NCBI RefSeq assembly: GCF_030162935.1
Contig: NZ_JASAUZ010000007.1
Coordinates: 1-64,000 of the forward strand
Direction of reading: 5' to 3'
DNA length: 64,000 nucleotides
Source of the DNA: Comamonas halotolerans
GTDB taxonomy: Bacteria > Pseudomonadota > Gammaproteobacteria > Burkholderiales > Burkholderiaceae_C
Positions within the stretch are counted from its first letter, which is position 1; each line of letters starts with the position of its first letter. The position numbers and the translations under genes were made by a program. The notes beneath the pieces are model-generated. The model saw only the letters and a list, made by a program, of their open reading frames with translations, searched no databases and had not been told where the DNA came from. Shown in pieces: positions 17,837-26,676 of this stretch.

Positions 17837-18964
17837 TTACTTCACTTGTGAGCGGGTGCCGTCCTTGGCCAGCTCAAAGACCACAAATTCGAAGTCCTTC
17901 AGGTCGCCTTTGGCGTCAAAAGCCACCTTGCCAATCACGGTGTCAAATGTGTTGGCATGCATGTAGTCGGCTACTTTCTTGGCGTCTGGGCCCACGGCCT
18001 TCAGCGATTTGTCCAGCACTTGCAATGCAGCGTAGGAGGGCATCTGGTAAGCGCCGTTGGCCGAGCGGTTGGCCTTTTTGAATGCGTCCACCACGCCCTT
18101 GTTTTCGGGGCGTTGGCTGAAGTCCGCAGGGAAGGTGAACATCATGCCTTCAACGGCAGGGCCGGCGATTTCGATCAACCCCTGATTGAAAGCACCTTCG
18201 GCACCGACAAAGCGGGTTTTCAGACCTTGCTCCTTGGCCTGCCGCAGCAGCAAACCCATTTCGGGGTGGTAGCCACCGAAGAACACCACATCCACCTTGG
18301 CTGTTTTGAGCTTGGTGATCACGGCGGAGTAATCGCTGTCACCGGCATTGATGCCGTCATACATCACCACCGGAGCTTTCAGGCTATCCAGCGTGTTCTT
18401 GACGTGCTGGGCCACGCCTGCGCCGTAGGTCTGTTTGTCGTGCAGCACGGCCACAGCCTTGGGTTTGAGTTTTTCAGCGATGAACTTGGCCGCGAAAGGG
18501 CCTTGCTGATCGTCACGGCCAATGGTGCGGAAGAAGTAGTGGCCCTTGAGTCCGTCGGTTACCTGTGGGGCAGTGGCGCCTGGCGTGATGGCGACGATGC
18601 CTTCTTCCTCATAAATTTTGGAGGCGGGCACGGTCACGCCGGAGCACACGTGGGTGATGGCGAACTTGGCACCCGAGTTGAGGACCCGGTTGGCTGCGGG
18701 AACGGCTTGTTTGGGCTCGCAGGCATCGTCCACGAACACAGGTTTGTATTCACGGCCATTCATGCCGCCAGCGGCGTTCATGGTTTCAATGGCTGTCATC
18801 AGACCGGCTTTCACTTCATCGCCGTACTGGGTGTTTGGCCCTGTCATGGGGATAGGAACACCAATGAGAATGGGGTCAGCGGCATGGGCGCTGAGGGAGG
18901 CAGCACCCAGCAGTGCGGCAGCAGCCCAGGAGGTACTCAGGCGGATGAATGTTTTGCGTTGCAT
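17837..18964 (-). CDS. ABC transporter substrate-binding protein, branched-chain amino acid (LivK) type
   Basis: A 375-residue periplasmic-binding protein of fold type I. The start at 18964 gives MQRKTFIRLSTSWAAAALLG and a signal peptide ending AHA, so it is preferred over longer frames. Mature landmarks: DPILIGVPIPMTGPNTQYGD, AAGGMNGREYKPVFVDDACE, TRFVGAEGAFNQGLIEIAG and a C-terminal LKDFEFVVFELAKDGT. It would deliver leucine-like amino acids or related small molecules to a Liv-type ABC importer. No permease or ATPase gene is adjacent, so it probably works with components encoded elsewhere. A strong terminator follows immediately. Confidence 0.88.
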   Translation of the reverse strand: MQRKTFIRLSTSWAAAALLGAASLSAHAADPILIGVPIPMTGPNTQYGDEVKAGLMTAIETMNAAGGMNGREYKPVFVDDACEPKQAVPAANRVLNSGAKFAITHVCSGVTVPASKIYEEEGIVAITPGATAPQVTDGLKGHYFFRTIGRDDQQGPFAAKFIAEKLKPKAVAVLHDKQTYGAGVAQHVKNTLDSLKAPVVMYDGINAGDSDYSAVITKLKTAKVDVVFFGGYHPEMGLLLRQAKEQGLKTRFVGAEGAFNQGLIEIAGPAVEGMMFTFPADFSQRPENKGVVDAFKKANRSANGAYQMPSYAALQVLDKSLKAVGPDAKKVADYMHANTFDTVIGKVAFDAKGDLKDFEFVVFELAKDGTRSQVK

Positions 18965-19385
18965 ATAGGTGTGAGCCTTCCGATAAATGGGTGGATTGCG
19001 TGTGCGTGCTGAACACACAGTGCACATTGTTGAGGCGTCGCAGTGACAAGCAGTTATGGCTTTCCCCAGCGTTTTTTTGCAGCCACACTTGGTCGGTGCA
19101 AGGTGTTCAGCGAATGCGCTGCCATATGTGCAAGAACTGCGCCATGTGCGGATGGGCTGCTAACCGTTTGTCGGATTCTGAGCGAATGTTCTCCAGGCTC
19201 CAAAGTAGGGTGTACTTCGCTACAGTCTGTTTGCTCATCAGGTTCCGCATGTCGGAACTTGCCCGGAAAGCTTTGTCCCGATTGAGACAATACAGGGGCA
19301 AAACGCGATAGCGTTGGACGGCATCCCTTTCTAGAATGGATTACAGAACGCCCGTTCTTTTTTCTAGAACTGAAGGAGACAAGCC
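18965..19385. other. divergent intergenic region between the LivK-like gene and fadB
   Basis: About 420 bp separate the divergent starts. I see no gene. The fadB-proximal end holds an operator-like arrangement described separately. The promoter of the binding-protein gene must also lie here. Confidence 0.45.
19329..19369 (+). promoter_or_regulatory. operator-like dyad before fadB
   Basis: AGAACG-CC-CGTTCT at 19345-19358 is a perfect 6 bp dyad. It is flanked by two identical palindromes TTCTAGAA at 19329-19336 and 19362-19369. The last ends 16 bp before the fadB start, just ahead of the GAAGGAG ribosome site. A GAACG-nn-CGTTC dyad is the kind of site bound by TetR-family regulators of fatty acid degradation. 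No regulator gene is adjacent. Confidence 0.5.
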
Positions 19386-21500
19386 ATGTCGGCTGATTAC
19401 AAAGTGCACGGCTCGGTTGCTGTGATCACACTCAACAACCCACCGGTCAATGGGCTGGGTTTGTCCACCCGCCGTGCCGTGATTGATGGCCTCAACCAAG
19501 CCAATGCCGATGCTGCGGTGCAGGCGATTGTGATCACGGGAGCTGGCAAGGCGTTCTCCGGCGGAGCCGACATCAAGGAGTTTGGCAAGGAAGCCGCACT
19601 GCAAGAGCCGAATCTGCACACCGTGATTGCCCAGGTAGAGCAGTCCGCCAAGCCAGTGGTGGCCGCGATTCACAGTGTATGCATGGGCGGTGGGCTGGAG
19701 CTGGCTCTGGGTTGTCACTACCGCATTGCTGCACCAGGTACGGTTGTGGCCTTGCCTGAAGTGAAGCTGGGTTTGCTGCCCGGAGCTGGTGGCACGCAGC
19801 GCTTGCCACGCGCCATTGGGGTGGAGCCAGCGCTGAACATGATTGTCAGTGGCGAATCGATCAAGAGCGAGATGCTCGCCCAAATTCCAGGCCAGCAGTT
19901 GTTCAACAAGCTGGCTGCCAGCCCTGAGGCTTTGGCCGCAGAAGCGCTCGCTTTGGCGCAGGAAGTGGGCGAGCGCCATGTTGCTTGCAATGAGCCTTTA
20001 CCACTGGTGCGTGACCTCAAGTGCAAGCATCCCAAGGGCGATGCCTACTTTGGTTTTGTGCGCAACATGGTCAAGGGCATGTCCAAAAACTATCCCGCAC
20101 CATTGAAGTGCGTGGATGCGGTGGAAGCTGCCACCAAGCGCAAGTTTCAGGATGGCTTGCTCTATGAGCGCGAGCTGTTCGTCAACCTGATGTGGACACC
20201 CGAGTCCCGTGCGCTGCGCCACTTGTTCATGGCGGAGCGCGCGACCACCAAGATTGCCGACATTCCGGCTGAGACGCCCACCCGCGAGATCAAGAAAGTG
20301 GGCGTGATTGGTGCTGGCACCATGGGTGGCGGTATCAGCATGAACTTCCTGAATGCGGGTATTCCGGTGACTATTCTGGAGATGAAGCAAGAAGCGCTGG
20401 AGCGTGGTGTCGGCATCATCAAAAAGAACTACGAAGCACAGGTCAAGAAGGGCAAGCTCAAGGAAGACAAGTACGCCCAGCGCATGGCATTGCTCTCCAC
20501 CACACTGAACTACGACGATCTCAAGGACTGCGACCTGATCATCGAAGCCGTGTTTGAAGAGCTGGGTGTGAAAGAAGCCGTGTTCAGGCAGCTGGATGCT
20601 GTTGCCAAGCCCGGTGCCATCCTGGCTTCCAACACTTCCACTCTGGATGTGGACAAGATTGCAGCATTCACAGCCCGTCCGCAGGATGTGGTCGGCATGC
20701 ACTTCTTCAGTCCTGCCAACGTCATGAAGCTGCTGGAAGTGGTGCGCGGCAAAGCCACAGGCAAGGATGTGATGGCGACGGTGATGCAGATTGCCAAGAA
20801 GATCCGCAAGACCGCCGTGGTCTCTGGCGTGTGCGACGGCTTTATCGGCAACCGCATGATTGAGCAGTACAGCCGCCAAGCAGGCTTCTTGCTGGACGAA
20901 GGTGCCACGCCCGAGCAGGTGGACAAGGCTGTCGAGAAGTTCGGTTTTGCCATGGGGCCCTTCCGCATGGGCGATCTGGCGGGTAACGACATTGGCTGGG
21001 CGATTCGCAAGCGCCGGGCGGTGGAGCGCCCCGGTATGAAATACAGCGCCAGTGCTGACCGGTTGTGCGAGATGGGTCGCTTTGGCCAAAAAACAGGCAA
21101 AGGCTGGTACGACTACGCGCCGGGCAAGCGCGATGCCATTCCCAGCCAGGAAGTGCTGGACATGATTGATGCGCACCGCAAGGCGATTGGCATCACTCCA
21201 CGCAAGATTTCGGACGAAGAAATCGTGCAACGCCTGGTGTTCTCCTTGGTCAACGAGGGTGCGCACATCCTGGAGGACGGCATTGCGAGCAAGCCGGGTG
21301 ATATCGACATGGTGTATCTGACGGGTTATGGCTTCCCCATCTACCGTGGTGGCCCCATGCATTACGCCAGCGAGCTGGGCCTGACCAATGTGGTGCAAGC
21401 CATGCAGCGCTTTGCCCAGAACCCCAATGACGATGGGGAGTTCTGGAAGCCTGCGCCGCTGTTGGCCCGTCTGGCCGCTGAAGGCAAGCCCTTCGCATGA
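19386..21500 (+). CDS. fadB: bifunctional enoyl-CoA hydratase / 3-hydroxyacyl-CoA dehydrogenase
   Basis: A 704-residue multifunctional beta-oxidation enzyme. The N-terminal crotonase domain shows GAGKAFSGGADIKEFG (oxyanion loop) and MGGGLELALGCHYRIA, then LPEVKLGLLPGAGGTQRLPR with the catalytic glutamates. The dehydrogenase part starts near residue 300 with the NAD loop VGVIGAGTMGGG and continues with ASNTSTLDVDKIA and GMHFFSPANVMKLLEVV holding the catalytic His. Length and order fit the FadB/FadJ-like family. GAAGGAG lies before the ATG. The thiolase gene follows 45 bp downstream, so hydration, oxidation and thiolysis of acyl-CoA are co-expressed. Confidence 0.9.
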   Translation: MSADYKVHGSVAVITLNNPPVNGLGLSTRRAVIDGLNQANADAAVQAIVITGAGKAFSGGADIKEFGKEAALQEPNLHTVIAQVEQSAKPVVAAIHSVCMGGGLELALGCHYRIAAPGTVVALPEVKLGLLPGAGGTQRLPRAIGVEPALNMIVSGESIKSEMLAQIPGQQLFNKLAASPEALAAEALALAQEVGERHVACNEPLPLVRDLKCKHPKGDAYFGFVRNMVKGMSKNYPAPLKCVDAVEAATKRKFQDGLLYERELFVNLMWTPESRALRHLFMAERATTKIADIPAETPTREIKKVGVIGAGTMGGGISMNFLNAGIPVTILEMKQEALERGVGIIKKNYEAQVKKGKLKEDKYAQRMALLSTTLNYDDLKDCDLIIEAVFEELGVKEAVFRQLDAVAKPGAILASNTSTLDVDKIAAFTARPQDVVGMHFFSPANVMKLLEVVRGKATGKDVMATVMQIAKKIRKTAVVSGVCDGFIGNRMIEQYSRQAGFLLDEGATPEQVDKAVEKFGFAMGPFRMGDLAGNDIGWAIRKRRAVERPGMKYSASADRLCEMGRFGQKTGKGWYDYAPGKRDAIPSQEVLDMIDAHRKAIGITPRKISDEEIVQRLVFSLVNEGAHILEDGIASKPGDIDMVYLTGYGFPIYRGGPMHYASELGLTNVVQAMQRFAQNPNDDGEFWKPAPLLARLAAEGKPFA

Positions 21501-21545
21501 TGCGCAGTGCGCCGTTGAACACCCAGAATTTGAAGGATTGAAGCT

Positions 21546-22721
21546 ATGACATCCGCAGTGATTGTTTCTACCGCGCGCACCCCGCTGGCCAAGAGCTGGA
21601 AGGGTTCGTTCAATATGACTTACGCGCCCACACTGGGTGCCCACGCCGTGCAGCATGCCGTGCAGCGCGCAGGCATCGATGGGGCAGACGTTGAAGACGT
21701 GATCATGGGCATGTCTTTGCCCGAAGGCACGCAAGGGGGCAATGTGGCCCGCCTGATTGCCATTCGCGCAGGCTTGCCGGTCACCACTTCGGGCCTGACC
21801 ATCAACCGTTTTTGCTCATCCGGGCTGCAATCCATTGCCTTGGCAGCGCAGCGCATCATTGCGGGTGAAAACGATGTATTGGTGGCTGGTGGCCTGGAGT
21901 CTATCTCCTGTGTGCAGCAGGAGCTGAACCATCACATGTTCCATGACCCTGATCTCATGAAGATGAAGCCAGAGGTTTACTGGAGCATGCTGCAAACCGC
22001 CGAGCAAGTGGCGCAGCGCTATCAGATCAGCCGTGATGCCATGGACGAATATGGCGCGGCCAGCCAGCAAAAAGCATGTGCAGCCCAGGCTGCAGGCCTG
22101 TTCGATCAGGAAATTGCTCCGATCACCGTGACCATGGGAGTGGCCGACAAGGTCATGGGGCTGAGCACCAAGCAAGTCACCGTCTCCAAGGACGAAGGCA
22201 CGCGTGAAGGCACCACCAAGGAAGGTATCTCCGGGCTACGCAGCGCATTGCCTGGGGGCGTGATCACAGCCGGAAATGCCAGCCAGTTCTCAGACGGTGC
22301 AGGTGCCTGTGTGCTGGTGCATGAAGACTATGCGAGCAAAAAAGGCTTGCAGCCCTTGGGGCGCTTTCTGGGCTTTGCCGTGGCAGGCTGCGAACCTGAT
22401 GAAATGGGTATTGGACCGGTGTTTGCCATCCCCAAGGTGCTCAAGAAGCTGGGCCTGAAGGTGGATGACATTGATCTGTGGGAGCTCAATGAAGCGTTTG
22501 CCGTGCAGGTGATCTACTGCCGCGACAAGCTTGGCATCCCAGGGAACAGGCTGAACGTTAACGGCGGCGCAATTGCGCTGGGCCATCCCTATGGACTTTC
22601 TGGCCAGCGCCTGACCGGCCACGCCCTCATTGAAGGCAAGCGCCGTGGCGCCAAGCGCGTGTGCGTGACCATGTGCATTGGTGGAGGCATGGGCGCTGCC
22701 GGGATTTTTGAGGTGCTTTGA
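21546..22721 (+). CDS. fadA: acetyl-CoA acyltransferase (3-ketoacyl-CoA thiolase)
   Basis: A 391-residue thiolase, which cleaves 3-ketoacyl-CoA with CoA in the last step of beta-oxidation. The acylated cysteine is C90 in [18 protein letters not shown]. The C-terminal catalytic segments are [15 protein letters not shown] with the His and [14 protein letters not shown] with the second Cys. Residues near 240 ([15 protein letters not shown]) carry the usual substrate-loop pattern; the pentapeptide commonly seen as GNASG is changed slightly. It follows fadB and is closed by a strong terminator, so fadB-fadA form one transcript. Confidence 0.9.
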   Translation: MTSAVIVSTARTPLAKSWKGSFNMTYAPTLGAHAVQHAVQRAGIDGADVEDVIMGMSLPEGTQGGNVARLIAIRAGLPVTTSGLTINRFCSSGLQSIALAAQRIIAGENDVLVAGGLESISCVQQELNHHMFHDPDLMKMKPEVYWSMLQTAEQVAQRYQISRDAMDEYGAASQQKACAAQAAGLFDQEIAPITVTMGVADKVMGLSTKQVTVSKDEGTREGTTKEGISGLRSALPGGVITAGNASQFSDGAGACVLVHEDYASKKGLQPLGRFLGFAVAGCEPDEMGIGPVFAIPKVLKKLGLKVDDIDLWELNEAFAVQVIYCRDKLGIPGNRLNVNGGAIALGHPYGLSGQRLTGHALIEGKRRGAKRVCVTMCIGGGMGAAGIFEVL

Positions 22722-22795
22722 GCCACTTTGGCGCAGTCGGGGGCCCATCCGTGATGGGCATGTGCACACCAGTGTCCCCCGCATTTCAATAAGCC

Positions 22796-22832
22796 AAGCC
22801 GCCCCTTCGAGCCGAGGGAAGGCGGCTTTTTT
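22796..22832 (+). terminator. terminator after fadA
   Basis: AAGCCGCC and GGCGGCTT form a GC-rich 8 bp stem, extended inward by CTTC pairing, followed by TTTTTT at 22827-22832. Confidence 0.88.
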
Positions 22833-22921
22833 ACCGCTTTGATTTTTCTTTAAACATAGCTGCCATCGCCGTTGCTTGTAGCTTGGTGAATGGGTGTTGG
22901 CAGTTATATCTGGTGCAAAAG

Positions 22922-24757
22922 ATGTCTCAACTACGATCAACCCTGGAATTTTTGGTGTATGACTGGCTGCAGGCCGAGAACCTGACCTCCCGAGAACGCT
23001 ATGCCGATCACAGCCGCGAGACTTTTGATGCAGTGATGGACACTTGCGAGCGCATTGCACGTGAAAAATACGCGCCCTTCAATCGCACGGTGGATACCCA
23101 GGAGCCAACGTTTGATGGCGAAAAAGTCATCCAGCCCGCCTGCACCAGCGAAGCACGCAAAGCCTATGCAGAAAGTGGCATGCTCAGCGCAGCCCAACCC
23201 TACGAAAAAGGCGGCATGCAGCTGCCTTATGTGGTGGAGGCGGCTGCCAACAGTTTTTTTGCCTGTGCCAGCATCAGCATTGGCTCCAACTTGCTCACGG
23301 TGGGCAATGCCAACTTGCTGCGTGTGCATGGCACGGCAATGCAACAGCAGGTGTTTGCGGACAATGAGTTCAATGGTCGCTGGGCGGGCACCATGGCCTT
23401 GTCGGAGCCGCAGGCAGGCTCCAGTCTGAGTGACATTGCCACCCGTGCAGAACCTGATGGCGCAGATTTTGAAAGCGACCCGCTGGGGGCACGATACCGC
23501 CTCAAGGGCAACAAGATGTGGATCAGTTCGGGCGATCACGAGCTGACTGAAAACATCGTGCATCTGGTGCTGGCCAAGATTCCGGGCCCAGATGGCAAAC
23601 TCATTGCGGGTGTGAAAGGTATTTCGCTGTTTATCGTGCCCAAGAAGCTGGTGGATACTGAAGGCCAGCTCACGGGTGAGCGCAACGATGTGGCGCTGGC
23701 CGGTCTGAACCACAAGCTGGGATGGCGCGGCACGACCAACACGCTGCTGAACTTTGGCGAAGGCAGATATCCGGTGCGCGGTGCTGCGGGTGCGATTGGT
23801 TATCTGGTGGGCAAGCCGCACGAAGGTCTCAAGTGCATGTTCCACATGATGAATGAAGCGCGCATCGGCATTGGCATGGCCGCCACGATGCTGGGCTTGG
23901 CAGGTTATTACGCCAGTCTGGACTACGCCAAGAATCGTCCCCAGGGCCGCCCCATGACCGAAGGTGGCAAAGATGCCAGCAGCGCGCAAGTGCCCATCAT
24001 TGAGCACTCGGATGTCAAGCGTATGTTGCTGGCCCAAAAGGCGTACTGCGAAGGCGCGCTGGCGCTGAATATGTACTGCGCCAGACTGGTGGATGAAGGT
24101 CGCACGGGCACGGCAGATGAAGCCGCACGCGCCAGGCTGCTGCTGGAAGTGCTGACGCCGATTGCCAAGAGCTGGCCCAGCGAAAACTGTCTGGAAGCCA
24201 ATTCCCTGGCCATACAGATTCATGGCGGTTATGGCTACACGCGGGACTTCCCCGTGGAGCAGTATTGGCGTGACAACCGTCTGAACATGATCCATGAAGG
24301 CACACATGGCATTCAGGCGGCAGACTTGCTGGGCCGCAAGGTGTTGATGCAAAACGGCGCAGGGCTGCAACTGTTGGCCCAAACAATTCAGGGCACGATT
24401 GAAAAGGCGTTGCCACAAGCTGCCTTGGCGCAATATGCCAATGATCTGGCGCAGGCACTGCAAGCGGTGTGTGCTGCCACCAAGACCGCGTGGGCGACAG
24501 GCAACCCGCAAGAAGCGCTGGCCAATGCCGTGCCTTATATGCAAGCCTTTGGGCATACAGTGCTGGCCTGGATATGGCTGGAGGTGGCGCTGAAGGTGCA
24601 AGAGCGCGATGCAGCGCTTGCTACTGCTGCCAACGCAGGGCGAATGGGAGCCGTGCGCTATTTCTACCACTATGAATTGCCCAAGATTGCAGCGTGGTTG
24701 AAGGTGGTGAATGCGCGGGACATGACATGTGCGCACATGTCGGTCGAGGCTTTCTAG
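22922..24757 (+). CDS. acyl-CoA dehydrogenase (long type with C-terminal extension)
   Basis: A 611-residue FAD flavoprotein that would introduce the 2,3 double bond into acyl-CoA. The start MSQLRSTLEFLVYDWLQ at 22922 is preferred over an upstream frame start at 22883, though the ribosome site is weak. Landmarks: AGTMALSEPQAGSSLSDIAT (FAD/substrate loop), KMWISSGDHEL, LIAGVKGISLFIVPK, HMMNEARIGIGMAATMLGLA, and QIHGGYGYTRDFPVEQYWRD then MIHEGTHGIQA. The extra ~150 residues at the C-terminus match the DmdC/FadE-like long subfamily. It follows the fad terminator, so it has its own promoter, but fits the same degradation pathway. Confidence 0.88.
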   Translation: MSQLRSTLEFLVYDWLQAENLTSRERYADHSRETFDAVMDTCERIAREKYAPFNRTVDTQEPTFDGEKVIQPACTSEARKAYAESGMLSAAQPYEKGGMQLPYVVEAAANSFFACASISIGSNLLTVGNANLLRVHGTAMQQQVFADNEFNGRWAGTMALSEPQAGSSLSDIATRAEPDGADFESDPLGARYRLKGNKMWISSGDHELTENIVHLVLAKIPGPDGKLIAGVKGISLFIVPKKLVDTEGQLTGERNDVALAGLNHKLGWRGTTNTLLNFGEGRYPVRGAAGAIGYLVGKPHEGLKCMFHMMNEARIGIGMAATMLGLAGYYASLDYAKNRPQGRPMTEGGKDASSAQVPIIEHSDVKRMLLAQKAYCEGALALNMYCARLVDEGRTGTADEAARARLLLEVLTPIAKSWPSENCLEANSLAIQIHGGYGYTRDFPVEQYWRDNRLNMIHEGTHGIQAADLLGRKVLMQNGAGLQLLAQTIQGTIEKALPQAALAQYANDLAQALQAVCAATKTAWATGNPQEALANAVPYMQAFGHTVLAWIWLEVALKVQERDAALATAANAGRMGAVRYFYHYELPKIAAWLKVVNARDMTCAHMSVEAF

Positions 24758-24977
24758 CCTGCAGCATCAACACTTTTGCATCACCCACATGCGGCGGAAC
24801 GTTCCTGTTGTACGCAGCAGCAGTGCGCAAAAGCTTCTGGTTAGCTGCACAGGCTTCGTAACAGTCTGTACGCGAGGTGGTGTTCCTGCAGCGCTTCGCT
24901 ATCATGCGCCGCATGCTGTGTTTTGATGTATCCATCGCCGCGCCTGAACTGGCGCTTGCCGTGGAGTGGTTTTAGCG

Positions 24978-25727
24978 ATGGATGCGGGTCTGTGGTTTAC
25001 GCAGCTCAATGTCTGGCAGGTCATGCTGGTGGGTTTGGCGTTTTTTGCAGCCTTGTATGTGCTCGGCGGCTGGAGCATGCAGGCGCTGACACGGGCGCTG
25101 CATCAACGTGGCATAGGCAGGGTGCTGGATACGCGTCCGGTCAAGCCTGAACAGTTGCACAGAGAATGGCGACAGTCATTGCATTCCGTACTGATTTTTG
25201 GCACCGGCATGGTGGTGCCCTGGGGGCTGCTGCAACTGGGTTGGGCGCATTTGGCGCCAACCGCCAGCACAGGGCGTGTGCTGCTGGAAATTGTGGCGCT
25301 GATGCTCTGGAACGATGTGCACTTCTGGGTCAACCATCGTTTGCTGCATACCCGCTGGCTGTCACGCTTTCACACGGATCACCATCGCTCTTATGTGACC
25401 ACACCGTGGTCCACGTATAGTTTTCACCCGATTGAGGCGCTGATGCTGGGCAACATCATCCTGCTGCCCATGGTAGTGCACGACTTTTATTTCTGGTCGT
25501 TGGCCGCAGTACCGGTGTTGAGTCTGGTGCTGAATGTGATTGGTCACTCCAACTACGATTTTTTTCCACGAGTTTCCGACACGCATCCGCTGGCAGCCAG
25601 CCGCCGCCATCATTTGCACCATGCCCGGCCCAAGGGCAACTATGGTTTTGCGCTGGCATTCATGGATCAGTGGATGCGCACCCAGGCTGAGCCGTGGACC
25701 CCGCCACCAGCGAAAGGGTCACACTGA
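24978..25727 (+). CDS. membrane fatty acid hydroxylase / sterol desaturase family protein
   Basis: A 249-residue multi-spanning protein of the di-iron fatty acid hydroxylase superfamily. Four hydrophobic segments are visible (about 14-33, 69-90, 100-112, 145-185). The histidine boxes are HFWVNH at 115-120, HTDHH at 132-136 and HHLHH at 211-215, with further His residues between, giving the eight-His set of the family. Enzymes of this group hydroxylate or desaturate alkyl chains with O2. The ATG at 24978 is chosen; a GTG four codons upstream is possible. Its stop touches the ATG of the desaturase gene, so it heads a tight operon with other lipid-modifying genes. The substrate is unknown. Confidence 0.82.
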   Translation: MDAGLWFTQLNVWQVMLVGLAFFAALYVLGGWSMQALTRALHQRGIGRVLDTRPVKPEQLHREWRQSLHSVLIFGTGMVVPWGLLQLGWAHLAPTASTGRVLLEIVALMLWNDVHFWVNHRLLHTRWLSRFHTDHHRSYVTTPWSTYSFHPIEALMLGNIILLPMVVHDFYFWSLAAVPVLSLVLNVIGHSNYDFFPRVSDTHPLAASRRHHLHHARPKGNYGFALAFMDQWMRTQAEPWTPPPAKGSH

Positions 25728-26660
25728 ATGCCGCCAGCGCCGAACCGCACGGTCTTGCCGCGCTTGCGCCACTGGCGTGATCTGCAGTCTTTGGCGTATA
25801 TGGTGGCGCTGCCGCTGCTGGCCTGGTGGCAATGGCAGCATGGCTGGGTCTGGTGGCTTTACGGCTTGCAGCTGTTTTTGACCTTGGGCATTGGTGTGAT
25901 TCACCATAACCACACGCATTTGCGCATGTGGCACGGGCGCTGGGCCAACCGTGTGACCGATTACGCGCTCACGCTGTTGCAGGGGCACCCAACCTTTGTG
26001 TTCTGGCCAGCGCATGTGGGCAACCATCATCGTTTCCGGCATGGCCCGCAGGATGTCGCACGCACTTATCGGCCGGAGTTCGGTGGCGATACCAACCATC
26101 TGTGGGGTTATCTTATTCACCCTGCGCAAGCCGTGTGTGTGCTCTATCCCTTGTTCCTGCGATGGCTGGGCGGACTGCGCCACACCAGCCCAGGCGCATT
26201 TCGCTACTGCATGAGGCAATACGCGCTGTGGCTGAGCAGTTGGGCAGCGTTGCTGGTGCTGGACTGGCAGAAGGCATTGCTGTTGGTGATCGTGCCGCAG
26301 TTGCATGGGCTGCATTGGCTGCTGGCGACCAATTACCTGCAGCATGCGCATGCCGATGGTCGTCCGTTGAGCCGCTCGCAGCGAATTGATCCAGCGGTTT
26401 CCCTGAATTACGCACGCAATTTTGAAGGCTGGGTGAATCCTTTGCTGTTCAACATTGGCTTGCATACCGCGCACCATGAACACCCACAAGCCCATTGGTC
26501 GCAGCTGACGCAGCTGCATGCGCAGCATTACAGGCACCGGGTGACACCTGCACTCAACGAAGCTGGTTTGCTGTCCTATATGGGGCGCGTCTTTGTCTTG
26601 GGGCTGTTTTGGCGCAAGGCGCGCACCCAGCCACAAATGCCACCTGAAACTCTTTGCTAA
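25728..26660 (+). CDS. membrane fatty acid desaturase family protein
   Basis: A 310-residue acyl desaturase-like protein with several membrane helices (about 21-38, 41-58, 125-150, 170-195). The three His boxes characteristic of membrane di-iron desaturases are HHNHTH at 59-64, HVGNHH at 96-101 and HTAHHEHP near 243-250. They bind two irons and use O2 to desaturate or hydroxylate acyl chains. The start is directly after the hydroxylase stop with no gap, and the ketosynthase follows after 16 bp. Two different di-iron membrane oxygenases in one operon suggest successive modification of the same alkyl chain. Confidence 0.83.
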   Translation: MPPAPNRTVLPRLRHWRDLQSLAYMVALPLLAWWQWQHGWVWWLYGLQLFLTLGIGVIHHNHTHLRMWHGRWANRVTDYALTLLQGHPTFVFWPAHVGNHHRFRHGPQDVARTYRPEFGGDTNHLWGYLIHPAQAVCVLYPLFLRWLGGLRHTSPGAFRYCMRQYALWLSSWAALLVLDWQKALLLVIVPQLHGLHWLLATNYLQHAHADGRPLSRSQRIDPAVSLNYARNFEGWVNPLLFNIGLHTAHHEHPQAHWSQLTQLHAQHYRHRVTPALNEAGLLSYMGRVFVLGLFWRKARTQPQMPPETLC

Positions 26661-26676
26661 TCAGGATTTATTGCCT

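Noticed and set aside
19998-21734. Minus-strand open frame of ~578 codons opposite fadB
   Set aside because: It crosses the fadB/fadA junction and has no domain; the plus-strand genes are certain.
22937-24736. Minus-strand open frame of ~599 codons opposite the acyl-CoA dehydrogenase
   Set aside because: Composition typical of an antisense mirror, no motif; the dehydrogenase motifs are clear.
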